This document shows positions 45,406 through 55,194 of a stretch of 64,000 nt of DNA, piece after piece. The stretch's first letter is position 1; every line of letters starts with the position of its first letter. Under the pieces are notes generated by a model that was given only the letters and a program-made list of their open reading frames with translations, had not been told where the DNA came from and ran no database searches. Source of the DNA: Rhinopithecimicrobium faecis (GTDB lineage Bacteria > Bacteroidota > Bacteroidia > Sphingobacteriales > Sphingobacteriaceae); assembly GCA_017942165.1 (NCBI GenBank), contig JAGKSB010000002.1:1-64000 (forward strand), given 5' to 3'. The translations under genes and the position numbers were made by a program.

Positions 45406-46692
45406 ATGTCTGAAACAGCATCAATTACTTTAAATGGTTCGTCATACGAATTACCAGTAATCACAGGTACAGAAAATGAAAAAGCAGTAGATATTTCTAA
45501 ATTGAGAGATCAATCAGGCTATATCACTTTAGATCCTGGATTCAAAAATACAGGAGCAACGAAATCAGCGATTACTTTCCTAGATGGAGAGGAAGGGATT
45601 TTACGTTACCGTGGGTACCCAATCGAACAGTTAGCCGAAAAATCGACTTTTTTAGAAGTTGCTTACTTAGTAATATACGGAGAACTTCCTTCTCAAGAAG
45701 CTTTGTTAAAATTCAGAGCTGATATTAATAAACAAACAATGATCCACGAAGATATGAAAAACTTCTTCGCTGGTTTTCCATCTAAATCTCACCCTATGGG
45801 TCAGTTATCATGTTTAGTTGGTGCATTGTCTGCTTTTTACCCGGAATCTTTAAACCCCAATGCAACTGTTGAAGAAGATAATGAATCTATTATCAACTTA
45901 TTAGCAAAAATGCCAACAATCGTTTCTTGGATTCAAAAGAAATCATTAGGACATCCCGTTGTTTACCCTAAAAACAATGCAAATTACGTTGAGAACTTCC
46001 TAAATATGATTTTTGGTGAAGTAACAGGTGAGTCAACTTTTGATCCAGTTGTTATCGATGCCATGCATAAGTTATTAATCTTACACGTAGATCACGAGCA
46101 AAACTGTTCGACATCGACAGTACGTATCGTAGGTTCTTCGAATGCCAATTTATATGCATCCGTTTCTGCAGGTATCAATGCGTTATGGGGTCCTCTTCAT
46201 GGAGGAGCTAACCAGGCGGTTATTGAGATGTTAGAAGCAATTAAAGCCGATGGTGGTGATGCCGATAAATACTTAGCAAAAGCAAAAGATAAAAATGATC
46301 CTTTCCGTTTAATGGGCTTTGGTCACCGTGTATACAAAAACTTTGATCCACGCGCAAAAATCATTAAAAAAGCATGTGATGATATTTTAGAGAAATTAGG
46401 TGTTAATGACCCTGTCTTAGATATCGCTAAACGCTTAGAAGAAGCAGCTTTAAACGATCAGTATTTTGTAGACCGTAAATTATACCCGAACGTAGATTTC
46501 TACTCTGGTATTATCTACCGTGCTTTAGGTTTCAACTCAGAAATGTTTACCGTATTATTCGCTTTAGGCCGTCTTCCAGGATGGATCGCACAGTGGAAAG
46601 AAATGCGTGCTAACAAAGAACCTATTGGACGTCCAAGACAAGTCTATGTAGGTGCTACAGAACGTGATTACACACCGTTATCTGAAAGATAA
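45406..46692 (+). CDS. gltA: Citrate synthase
   Basis: A 428-residue enzyme condensing oxaloacetate and acetyl-CoA at the TCA-cycle entry. The active-site histidines are in WGPLHGGANQAV and FGHRVYKNFDPRA, and the aspartate is in NVDFYSGII. This is a type II-like, NADH-sensitive length. It has its own promoter and terminator and is followed by the nuo operon. Confidence 0.96.
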   Translation: MSETASITLNGSSYELPVITGTENEKAVDISKLRDQSGYITLDPGFKNTGATKSAITFLDGEEGILRYRGYPIEQLAEKSTFLEVAYLVIYGELPSQEALLKFRADINKQTMIHEDMKNFFAGFPSKSHPMGQLSCLVGALSAFYPESLNPNATVEEDNESIINLLAKMPTIVSWIQKKSLGHPVVYPKNNANYVENFLNMIFGEVTGESTFDPVVIDAMHKLLILHVDHEQNCSTSTVRIVGSSNANLYASVSAGINALWGPLHGGANQAVIEMLEAIKADGGDADKYLAKAKDKNDPFRLMGFGHRVYKNFDPRAKIIKKACDDILEKLGVNDPVLDIAKRLEEAALNDQYFVDRKLYPNVDFYSGIIYRALGFNSEMFTVLFALGRLPGWIAQWKEMRANKEPIGRPRQVYVGATERDYTPLSER

Positions 46693-46709
46693 TCCAAACA
46701 ATATGACCA

Positions 46710-46739
46710 AAAAAAGCATCTTTTAAAGATGCTTTTTTT
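46710..46739 (+). terminator. Terminator of gltA
   Basis: The stem AAAGCATCTTT/AAAGATGCTTT is followed by seven T. It separates gltA from the nuo genes. Confidence 0.92.
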
Positions 46740-46833
46740 GTTTATGCTCAGTTTAATCTACAGACTTAGTATATATTGATATCAGAACACTATTTTATCT
46801 TAAAAAAAGCTATCTTAATTCAGTGCTTTTCTT

Positions 46834-46841
46834 TAAGTTTG
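46834..46841 (+). promoter_or_regulatory. Candidate promoter of nuoHIJKLMN
   Basis: TAAGTTTG fits TAnnTTTG 40 bp before the nuoH start. No good -33 is seen. The 46741-46881 gap holds no gene. Confidence 0.45.
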
Positions 46842-46881
46842 TATCTGAATAACACAAGTATTCAGCTTCATAATATACGAT

Positions 46882-47955
46882 TTGATAGACACCATTATAC
46901 ATATTATCGTTCCTATAGCGCTATTTATATTTATAGCTACGTTTGCGCTATTTGCCGTTTATGCAGAACGTAAGATTGCAGGTTTCGTACAAGATCGCTT
47001 GGGACCGATGGAAACGGGCAGATATGGCGCTTTACAGACGATTGCCGACATCCTAAAGCTATTACAGAAAGAGCATATAAACCCTACAAACACGGACAGC
47101 ATCTTATTTAAGGCAGCACCGATCTTAATATTTGTAGCCGTATTTACGGGCTTTGCGATGATGCCTTGGGCACAGGATTTCCTTCCCGCCAATACACACT
47201 CCGGACTTTTCTTTATCATGGCTGTCATTTCCATCGATGCTATTGGCATTCTAATGGCTGGCTGGGGCTCCAACAATAAATATTCCTTATTAGGATCCAT
47301 GCGCGCGATAGCACAGATGGTATCCTATGAAATTCCGGTAGGCCTATCGCTGATTGCCGCCGTGATGATAAGCCAAACATTAAATCTGAATGAAATTGCC
47401 CTAATGCAGGGAATACATGCTACAGAAACAATCAAATTCTTAGGTTTTTGGGAAGTAAATCAGGTGGGTGGTATCTTCGCATGGCATATCTTTCAGGCGC
47501 CACACCTATTGGTTGTCTATTTGATCTTCTTTATAGCCTCTTTAGCAGAGTGTAATCGTGCTCCTTTTGATATTCCTGAAGCAGAATCTGAACTCGTAGG
47601 CGGTTATAATACCGAGTATGGAGGTATACATTTCGCCTTTCTCTTTCTTTCAGAATATGCCATGATGTTCTTGGTATCCATGTTGGGCGTGGTCCTATTT
47701 CTGGGTGCTTGGAATACACCTTTACCAAATATTGGGGCTTTAAGACTTGCCGATTGGACGACAGGACTTGCATGGGGCATCTTCTGGACGTTAGCGAAAT
47801 CGATGACCATCGTAGCCATTCAAATATGGATTCGTTGGACTTTACCACGCTTCCGTGCCGATCAATTAATGAATTTATGTTGGAAAGTGCTGACACCTAT
47901 TGCCTTTCTATGTATCGCTATTTCCGCCATATGGCGAATCTTTGTAATGGTTTAA
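46882..47955 (+). CDS. nuoH: NADH-quinone oxidoreductase subunit H
   Basis: A 357-residue membrane subunit at the junction of the arms of complex I, carrying the quinone chamber. It has the family landmarks FAVYAERKIAGFVQDRLGP (about 24-42) and ECNRAPFDIPEAESELVGGYN, and about eight helices. No ATG exists near the required start. A TTG at 46882 (MIDTIIHIIVP) gives a normal N-terminus, and an upstream stop at 46846 limits other choices. It is the first gene of the run nuoHIJKLMN here, with no nuoA-G upstream. Confidence 0.9.
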   Translation: MIDTIIHIIVPIALFIFIATFALFAVYAERKIAGFVQDRLGPMETGRYGALQTIADILKLLQKEHINPTNTDSILFKAAPILIFVAVFTGFAMMPWAQDFLPANTHSGLFFIMAVISIDAIGILMAGWGSNNKYSLLGSMRAIAQMVSYEIPVGLSLIAAVMISQTLNLNEIALMQGIHATETIKFLGFWEVNQVGGIFAWHIFQAPHLLVVYLIFFIASLAECNRAPFDIPEAESELVGGYNTEYGGIHFAFLFLSEYAMMFLVSMLGVVLFLGAWNTPLPNIGALRLADWTTGLAWGIFWTLAKSMTIVAIQIWIRWTLPRFRADQLMNLCWKVLTPIAFLCIAISAIWRIFVMV

Positions 47956-47964
47956 GGGGGAATT

Positions 47965-48528
47965 ATGATATTTAAAACGACCACAAATTTATTTTTCACA
48001 GCACTTCAGGGTCTTTCCTTAACCGTAAAGCACCTCTTTGGCGCCCGAAAGTCACGTCAATCCAAAGATATTCGTGCAAAAGACTATTTTCAACAGCAGC
48101 AAGGGCTGACTACCGTTCAATATCCACAGGAGAAAATGCCTATTCCTGAGGTGGCACGCTACCAGCTGGATGTGGAGATTGACGACTGTATTGTCTGCGA
48201 CTTATGCGCAAAAGCATGTCCCGTAGATTGCATCGCCATTGAAGCTGTCAAAGCTACAGAAGCAATTGGCGAGACTTCCGATGGATCCGTCAAGCGACTT
48301 TATGCCGCCAAGTTTGAAATCGATATGGCCAAATGCATGTACTGCGGACTATGTACCGTGGTATGCCCTACGGAGTGTATTACCATGACGAATAATTACG
48401 ATCGTTCGAGTCAAAAGTTAACAGACTTAATATATGGATTTTCAACGATGAGCGATCAAGAAATTGCCGATAGAAAATCCGAATGGACACAATTTCAAGC
48501 TGCGAAGGAGGCTGCGAAAAAGAAATAA
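47965..48528 (+). CDS. nuoI: NADH-quinone oxidoreductase subunit I
   Basis: A 187-residue ferredoxin-like subunit carrying two 4Fe-4S clusters (N6a/N6b). The motifs are CIVCDLCAKACP and CMYCGLCTVVCP, with the usual DCIAI and ECITM partners. The N-terminus is helical and amphipathic, as in Bacteroidota NuoI. It is the only peripheral-arm subunit at this locus. 9 bp after nuoH, and followed within 1 bp by nuoJ. Confidence 0.94.
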   Translation: MIFKTTTNLFFTALQGLSLTVKHLFGARKSRQSKDIRAKDYFQQQQGLTTVQYPQEKMPIPEVARYQLDVEIDDCIVCDLCAKACPVDCIAIEAVKATEAIGETSDGSVKRLYAAKFEIDMAKCMYCGLCTVVCPTECITMTNNYDRSSQKLTDLIYGFSTMSDQEIADRKSEWTQFQAAKEAAKKK

Positions 48529-48529
48529 A

Positions 48530-49078
48530 ATGGAACTATTTTTATTCTATGCATTTGCCGTACTTGCTATTGGCTCAGCGCTATTATTAGTGTCACTACG
48601 AAATACCGCACGCTCCTTATTTTTATTCTTTATCACCCTTTTCGGGATGGCGGGACTATTTCTCTTCGCCTTTGCCGATTTCGTTGCTATTACGCAAATT
48701 ATGGTCTATGTTGGGGGCGTTTTGATTCTTATGATCTTCGCTTTTATGCTCTCCAATAAAGAATTATTACAAGATTTACAGCACGGAAAAAACAGCTTAA
48801 TGGCATTCACACGCTGGCAGGCGGTGTTTGTATCCGTTGGCTTCTTGGTCGTATTAACGTACGCTTTGTGGCAGTGGGACAGCGAGGGCCTCCCCCTTTG
48901 GATGCAGCAAAATATCCAGGACGGCAATATTATTCAAGCCACAGACAATAACATTCCACAATTGGGGATTAAGTTTATGACGGAGTATGTATTGGCGTTT
49001 GAGGTGATATCCATTTTCCTGTTAATGGCTTTAATTGGAGCTTCCCATATTGCTAGAAAGGAGCCTGAAAATGATTAG
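48530..49078 (+). CDS. nuoJ: NADH-quinone oxidoreductase subunit J
   Basis: A 182-residue subunit with five membrane helices. The conserved QIMVYVGGVLILMIFAFML segment (about 60-78) includes the pi-bulge helix. The ATG at 48530 is chosen; a longer in-frame start lies inside nuoI. It overlaps nuoK by 8 bp (ATG at 49071 ahead of the TAG). Confidence 0.93.
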   Translation: MELFLFYAFAVLAIGSALLLVSLRNTARSLFLFFITLFGMAGLFLFAFADFVAITQIMVYVGGVLILMIFAFMLSNKELLQDLQHGKNSLMAFTRWQAVFVSVGFLVVLTYALWQWDSEGLPLWMQQNIQDGNIIQATDNNIPQLGIKFMTEYVLAFEVISIFLLMALIGASHIARKEPEND

Positions 49079-49376
49079 TATAACTCATTTTTTAATTGTC
49101 TCAGCGTGCATCTTTAGCCTCGGTATCTATGCCATATTGGCAAAGCGCAATGCGATTATGATACTTGTGGGCATCGAGCTGATTATCAATGCGGCGATTT
49201 TAAATTTTGTCGCTTTCGGGCGCTATGATAAGATACACTATGGAGGGCAGGTGTTCGCCCTATTTGCCATGGTGCTAGCCGCCGCAGCTGTAGCTGTAGG
49301 GTTGGCTATTATCCTCAATGTTTATAGACACTATCGTACAATCAATCCCGATCAAATTACGGATTTAAAAGATTAA
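49071..49376 (+). CDS. nuoK: NADH-quinone oxidoreductase subunit K
   Basis: A 101-residue subunit with three membrane helices; a proton-channel Glu sits in VGIELIINAAILNF (about 35-50) and a second in the following helix region. The ATG at 49071 gives the standard length. It overlaps the end of nuoJ and is 1 bp from nuoL. Confidence 0.94.
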   Translation: MISITHFLIVSACIFSLGIYAILAKRNAIMILVGIELIINAAILNFVAFGRYDKIHYGGQVFALFAMVLAAAAVAVGLAIILNVYRHYRTINPDQITDLKD

Positions 49377-49377
49377 T

Positions 49378-51393
49378 ATGCTAGCAGCGACTCCACATAA
49401 CACCCTACTTTATGCCGTAATTGCGACCGTATGCTTACCGCTATTAGCTTTTATCTACCAAGCAGTTAAAGGGCGCTCAGCACAGACGGGCATCCCTTCC
49501 ATTACAGCTATTATAGGCTCCCTACTGTTGGCAAGCTATATTGCTGTGCAGGTTTGGAACCAGCCTCCTATTCATTTTCAATATAGCTGGTTTACCTTGG
49601 GTGAAAACACCTTTTATATAGGTATTCTATTAAATAATTTGACGGCTTTAATGTTGGTTTTAGTACCGTTAATTGCCGTTCCCGTGCATATCTATTCCAC
49701 GGCTTACATGCAGGGTGATGCGGGAATTCACCGTTACTGGATGTACCTGAGTTTATTCTGCTTTGCTATGCTCGGCTTACTTGTCGTGGACAATTTACTC
49801 CTGATGTATATTTTCTGGGAGTTAGTAGGCTTTGCGTCCTACTTGCTTATCGGATTCTGGTACACACGGGAATCTGCCGTACAGGCTAATAAGAAAGCTT
49901 TTTTAATCAACCGCATTGGCGATTTAGGCTTTTTAATAGGGATCGCTATTATTTTTTCAGAATTTGGCACCTTAGATCTACACGCTTTATTTTCGGAAAA
50001 TGGTTTACTAAGCCAAATGGACAACCTATCTTCGACATGGCTTACCGCAGCAGGCATCGCCTTCTTTATTGGTGCTATGGCGAAGTCTGCACAGTTTCCC
50101 TTACACGTATGGCTTCCAGATGCCATGGAAGGTCCCACTGCGGTATCTTCTTTAATACATGCGGCGACCATGGTAGCTGCAGGGGTATTTTTGCTAGCTC
50201 GTATTTTCCCGTTATTCAATGAGCATGCCCTCTTAGTAATCAGCATTGTGGGAACACTTACCGCCTGCACGGCAGCATGTTTTGCTTTAGCACAGTATGA
50301 TATAAAAAAAATATTAGCCTATTCTACCATCTCTCAACTCGGGTATATGATGGTGGGTGTAGGTATTGGCGCTTATGATACGGCAATATTCCACTTACTG
50401 ACGCATGCCTTTTTTAAGTGCTTGCTATTCCTTGCTGCTGGCGCTGTGATCCATGAGATGCAGCATCTTAAGCAGCATGTTCAAGGAGACTTTGACCCGC
50501 AAGATTTACGAAATATGGGGGGACTGAAAAGATGGATGCCGAAGACGGCGATCTTAATGGGGCTTGCCTCCTTAGCATTAGCAGGGTTTCCTCTAACCTC
50601 AGGTTTTCTATCCAAAGACGCGTTAATTATATCCACATTTGAATGGGCTTCAGAAAGAGGCCTAGTCTACCAGCTTATTCCAGCGTTGCTTATCCTAGTA
50701 TCCATATTAACGGCTTTTTATAGTGCACGATTGATATTTAAAGCATTTTTTGGAGAGCCACGCTTACCTTATTTCCACGGTGTGGAGAAGCACCCTGTTC
50801 ATGAACCTGGGGCGAGTATGTTATGGCCAATGGTGTTTTTAGGCATCTGCTGTTTATTCCCATTATTCTCTTTAAATCCATTTTCCTCGAGTCATTCATG
50901 GATTTTGTCGGGACTTGCCGTGCCGCATTCTTTTGCGGCTATCCATGCCTTACACCTACTAATCCCAAGTATGCTTGTCACAGGGACGGTCTTGAGTATT
51001 ACGTTGGCCTGGAAATGGTATGCGCAAGATAAATACCCTTTAAATGCGCAGTCAGCATTAATGCTAGCGGCGGAAAAGCAATTTTACATTAACGAGTTTA
51101 ATCAGCGTATTTGGGTGAATGGTATTTTGGGCATTGCTAAGGGAGCTTATTGGTTAGATCGCCATATCGTCGATGGCCTTGTGCAGCTGTTTGCTGGTTG
51201 CGTGCAGTATATTTCAAAAGTTAGTTCTTGGGTGGACACGCATATCGTCGATGGCCTTGTTAATGGCCTGGCAGCGCTGACCTATTGGTTGGGAAATATC
51301 TTCAGACAAGCCCAGAATGGGAAGATACAAAGTTATTTCCTAGCGGCCTTCTTCACCTTATTTATGGGTTTATTATATCTTATTTTTAGTTAA
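49378..51393 (+). CDS. nuoL: NADH-quinone oxidoreductase subunit L
   Basis: A 671-residue antiporter-like subunit with about 14-16 helices. The key motifs are [16 protein letters not shown] (Glu), [20 protein letters not shown]-like (here PTAVSS), a Lys in [18 protein letters not shown], and the long lateral helix and its C-terminal anchor. The tail region has a repeated segment ([10 protein letters not shown] and [10 protein letters not shown]). Proton-pumping membrane arm. Confidence 0.95.
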   Translation: [671 protein letters not shown]

Positions 51394-51398
51394 CGAAC

Positions 51399-52994
51399 AT
51401 GCTATCACTACTCATATTTTTACCACTTTTGGCTACAGCCCTTATCTTAGCGCTGCCAACATCGTATAGAAATAGTTATAAATATATCGCCTTAGTCTTT
51501 ACAGGCATTCAGTTTGTACTGGCAGGCTATGCGTATATGCAATTTGATGCCAGTTTTACCGGAATTAATCAAGAAGCACAGTATCAATTTGTGGAGCATC
51601 TACCGTGGATAAGACTAGATTTAGGGACTATTGGGAAGTTGGAGATCGATTATTTTGTCGGCATTGATGGGGTCTCCCTACCTTTGTTGGTACTTTCCGC
51701 TTTTGTGATGCTTATGGCCATCGGTTCTTCCTGGAATATTACGAAGAGTTTGAAAGGCTACTACGCCTTACTGATGGTGCTGAATATGGCTGTAATGGGT
51801 ATTTTCTGTGCTTTAGACTTTTTCCTATTCTACCTATTCTATGAGGTGATGCTGTTACCTTTATATTTCCTTATCGGTATTTGGGGAGGGGAGCGCCGGG
51901 AGTATGCAGCGCTCAAATTCTTTATTTACACGCTCCTAGGGTCTGTATTTATGTTGTTAATTATTGTCGGCTTATATTTCTCCGTAACGAACCCTGTAAC
52001 AGGGGCACATACATTCAATATGTTACTGATGATGGATCCCGCAAACTACGCCTCAGACGGATTCTTTAGTCAATTCGCAGGGCATGAAGTCTGGGGTATA
52101 CCAACGCGAATGATTGGATTTATAGTTTTATTTTTCGCCTTTGCGATAAAGATTCCTATTGTACCCTTACATACATGGCTTCCCGATGCCCATGTGGAGG
52201 CCCCTACCCCGGTTTCAATTATTCTTGCCGGCATTTTGCTTAAAGTTGGGGGGTATGGAATAATCCGCACCTGCTACAGCATCTTTCCAGATGCGGGACT
52301 TGCTGCCGGCTGGTGGCTGGCCCTTATCGGAGTTATCTCTATTCTTTATGGCGCATTAAATGCTTTAGCACAGCGGGATTTAAAGCGTATGATAGCCTAT
52401 TCATCGGTTTCCCATATGGGATTTGTACTTTTAGGAATATCCAGTATGACAGCAGAAGGTGTTGCCGGTGGAGTCTTCCAAATGATTTCCCATGGCTTTC
52501 TTTCTGCAGCGTTATTTTTCTTAGTAGGCGTTATCTACGATCGTGTACATGACAGGGACATTTACCATTACCGCGGTTTAGCACAGCTTATGCCGAAATA
52601 TACCGGTTATGTAGCGATAACCTTCTTTGCATCCTTAGGATTACCCGGATTTTCCGCTTTTATTGGGGAGGCTTTTGTAATTATAGGAACCTTTAATGCG
52701 GAGTCTGTAGGCACTGGAATACCTCGTTGGATGGCGATTATGGGATCGATAGGCATCTTATTATCAGCTGCCTATTTACTATGGACATTGCAGCGTATGT
52801 TCTTCGGAGAAACACGCTTATATGGTGGAGAGGCTTGGTCGGCGAAATTAGTGGATCTAACGGCACGGGAGCAGCTCATCCTATTCCCGAGTTTGGCCTT
52901 GGCACTAATATTAGGCATCTGCCCCTTTTTAGTATTTGATAATTTGAATGCTTCTGTCATAAACTTGGTAGCAATGGTACGCCAGTATATATAG
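51399..52994 (+). CDS. nuoM: NADH-quinone oxidoreductase subunit M
   Basis: A 531-residue antiporter-like subunit with 14 helices. It has FYEVMLLPLYFLIGIWG (Glu), PLHTWLPDAHVEAPTPVSI, and QRDLKRMIAYSSVSHMGF (Lys), all conserved. It starts 5 bp after nuoL. The order nuoL-M-N is as usual. Confidence 0.95.
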   Translation: MLSLLIFLPLLATALILALPTSYRNSYKYIALVFTGIQFVLAGYAYMQFDASFTGINQEAQYQFVEHLPWIRLDLGTIGKLEIDYFVGIDGVSLPLLVLSAFVMLMAIGSSWNITKSLKGYYALLMVLNMAVMGIFCALDFFLFYLFYEVMLLPLYFLIGIWGGERREYAALKFFIYTLLGSVFMLLIIVGLYFSVTNPVTGAHTFNMLLMMDPANYASDGFFSQFAGHEVWGIPTRMIGFIVLFFAFAIKIPIVPLHTWLPDAHVEAPTPVSIILAGILLKVGGYGIIRTCYSIFPDAGLAAGWWLALIGVISILYGALNALAQRDLKRMIAYSSVSHMGFVLLGISSMTAEGVAGGVFQMISHGFLSAALFFLVGVIYDRVHDRDIYHYRGLAQLMPKYTGYVAITFFASLGLPGFSAFIGEAFVIIGTFNAESVGTGIPRWMAIMGSIGILLSAAYLLWTLQRMFFGETRLYGGEAWSAKLVDLTAREQLILFPSLALALILGICPFLVFDNLNASVINLVAMVRQYI

Positions 52995-53032
52995 CTCGCG
53001 GGCTATAATTTAGAACTATAATACGCATTTGC

Positions 53033-54541
53033 ATGAACGAATTTACATACTATATTACCGAGTTTTTAAACCATATTATAGGCTCTATTCCGCTATTCGG
53101 AGCCGAGCTACTTTTGATAGCGACGTTTATTGTCAGCATACTCGGCAGTTTGTTTTTAGCGAAGAGATTTCCACAAGCAACATTTAATATTACTTGTATA
53201 GGCTTAATCCTAACATTATTTATCTTGCTACAGCAATATGCTGCAAATACGGTGGGAGGAGGTTTTTTTGACCTTTTATTAATTGACCGCTTAAGTATTA
53301 TATCGCGCCTATTGATGGGGTTTAGCGCTTTGGTAATAGCCCTCTTCATGCGTCAATATGCGTTAAAAACTAAAAATGCACGGAACGTTTCCGATGCCTA
53401 CAGCATTTTATTAACAGCCACTTTAGGGCTCTTCCTACTGGTAAGTAGCACACATTGGCTGATGCTTTATATCGCCATAGAAACCGTTTCTATAAGTTCC
53501 TATATCCTTGTCGCTTACTTTGCGGCGAAAAAACAACAGTCTGAGGCGGCCATGAAATACATTCTTTTTGGCTCTGTCTGTGCAGCAATTATGTTGTATG
53601 GCCTTTCATTAATTTATGGTTTCACGGGAAACCTAAATTTTGCGAGTCAGGAGCAATTAACTGGGCTGACATCAACGCCGAATGTAGTAATGGGGGTCGC
53701 TTTCTTCTTATTATTTACGGGTATCGGATTTAAACTATCTTTCGTTCCTTTTCATGCATGGACACCAGACGTGTATGAGGGCGCTCCTACAGCAATTACA
53801 GCCTTTCTAGCTACGCTACCCAAAGTCGCCGTCGTAGTCTTACTAGCGCGCATACTTCAAAGTTGGACTGCAAGTCCTTTTTTCTACAGCGATATACTGA
53901 TTTATGGCGTCACTGCCGTGGCCATAGCGAGTATGCTTTTAGGAAATATGGCCGCATTACGTCAGCAGCAAGTAAAGCGTATGATGGCGTACTCTTCCAT
54001 CGGTCAAATAGGGATTCTATTGATGGCAGCCTTGGTATATCAAGGAGATAACGCACATATACTCCTTTATTATTTGACAATCTATACGCTGATGAATCTA
54101 GCTGTATTTATCTTTATTGATCGGTTGGAGCATCAGTTGGGGAGCACCACAATTGCTGACTATCGGGGTTTAGGAAAAAAACAACCGCTGCTATTCAGCT
54201 GCTTTACATTTGTTTTAATTTCTCTTATTGGGCTTCCTCCTACCGCAGGATTTATGAGTAAATTACTCGTTTTTTCGTCTGTATTTGACAGCTTTCAATC
54301 TACAGGGTCCACTTGTTATTTACTATTATTAATTATAGGAGCCTCTACAGCAGCAATTTCACTTTTCTTTTACTTCAAAATTCCTACAACAGCATTTTTA
54401 AAGGACTATAAGCAGGATTCTACCGTACAGAATCCGAATGATAGCCAAGTAGATACTTTATATATTCTTGCTATAATTTTCAGTTTTAGCCTCTTAATTC
54501 TAGGCCTATTTCCGAGTTTATTGTTAAATATTCTTAAATAG
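53033..54541 (+). CDS. nuoN: NADH-quinone oxidoreductase subunit N
   Basis: A 502-residue antiporter-like subunit with 13-14 helices. ETVSISSYILVAYFA holds the Glu, FVPFHAWTPDVYEGAPTAI is the crossing helix, and QQVKRMMAYSSIGQIG the Lys. It is the last gene of the operon; no terminator is obvious before the DUF4254 gene. Confidence 0.95.
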   Translation: MNEFTYYITEFLNHIIGSIPLFGAELLLIATFIVSILGSLFLAKRFPQATFNITCIGLILTLFILLQQYAANTVGGGFFDLLLIDRLSIISRLLMGFSALVIALFMRQYALKTKNARNVSDAYSILLTATLGLFLLVSSTHWLMLYIAIETVSISSYILVAYFAAKKQQSEAAMKYILFGSVCAAIMLYGLSLIYGFTGNLNFASQEQLTGLTSTPNVVMGVAFFLLFTGIGFKLSFVPFHAWTPDVYEGAPTAITAFLATLPKVAVVVLLARILQSWTASPFFYSDILIYGVTAVAIASMLLGNMAALRQQQVKRMMAYSSIGQIGILLMAALVYQGDNAHILLYYLTIYTLMNLAVFIFIDRLEHQLGSTTIADYRGLGKKQPLLFSCFTFVLISLIGLPPTAGFMSKLLVFSSVFDSFQSTGSTCYLLLLIIGASTAAISLFFYFKIPTTAFLKDYKQDSTVQNPNDSQVDTLYILAIIFSFSLLILGLFPSLLLNILK

Positions 54542-54573
54542 AAGTTCAAAAAACAGAACTCAACATTTATCTC

Positions 54574-54581
54574 TATATTTG
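54574..54581 (+). promoter_or_regulatory. -7 promoter element immediately before the DUF4254 start
   Basis: TATATTTG ends 4 nt before the ATG (54586), so any transcript from it would be leaderless or nearly so. The -33 region has no clear TTTG. Confidence 0.45.
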
Positions 54582-54585
54582 CAGT

Positions 54586-55191
54586 ATGATAAGTGCTTTA
54601 GCGAATTCTATTTTTCAACGTGCTATCGATGCGTACCACGTTAGCAATGAAATTGATCATCCGATTGACAATCCATTCGATGCATCAACTTTAGAACATT
54701 TACTATATTTAAAATGTTGGATTGATACTGTACAGTGGCATATGGAAGATGTCGTACGTAATCCTGCTATTGACCCTGTGGAAGGACTTTATTGGAAACG
54801 TCGTATTGATGAATCCAACCAATACCGCACAGATACCGTAGAGTATATCGACGGATACTACTTGAATCAATTTAAAGACGTTACTGTGAAGGTTACGGCA
54901 AAGCTCAATACTGAGAGCCCTGCTTGGGCTATTGATCGCCTTTCGATATTAGCCCTAAAAATCTATCATATGGAGCAGGAGACGAAGCGCACTGACGTGG
55001 ACGCTGCACATATAGCTTCCACTACACAAAAATTAAACGTACTCTTAGATCAACGTGTGGATTTATCCCAGGGTATAGATGATTTATTAACGGATATTTC
55101 TACGGGTGACAAATACATGAAAGTCTATAAACAGATGAAAATGTATAACGATCCTAGTTTAAATCCTGTGTTATACGCAGCTTCAAAATAA
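54586..55191 (+). CDS. DUF4254 family protein
   Basis: A 201-residue soluble, helix-rich protein of a Bacteroidota family of unknown function, seen next to GT9 heptosyltransferases as here (3 bp gap). The conserved block includes FDASTLEHLLYLKCWIDTVQWHMED and ALKIYHMEQET. Neighbourhood suggests a role in glycan or LPS-like assembly, but no catalytic motif can be claimed. Confidence 0.82.
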   Translation: MISALANSIFQRAIDAYHVSNEIDHPIDNPFDASTLEHLLYLKCWIDTVQWHMEDVVRNPAIDPVEGLYWKRRIDESNQYRTDTVEYIDGYYLNQFKDVTVKVTAKLNTESPAWAIDRLSILALKIYHMEQETKRTDVDAAHIASTTQKLNVLLDQRVDLSQGIDDLLTDISTGDKYMKVYKQMKMYNDPSLNPVLYAASK

Positions 55192-55194
55192 GTA

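Noticed and set aside
47531..47896. A minus-strand frame inside nuoH
   Set aside because: Antisense to a conserved complex I subunit; no independent evidence.
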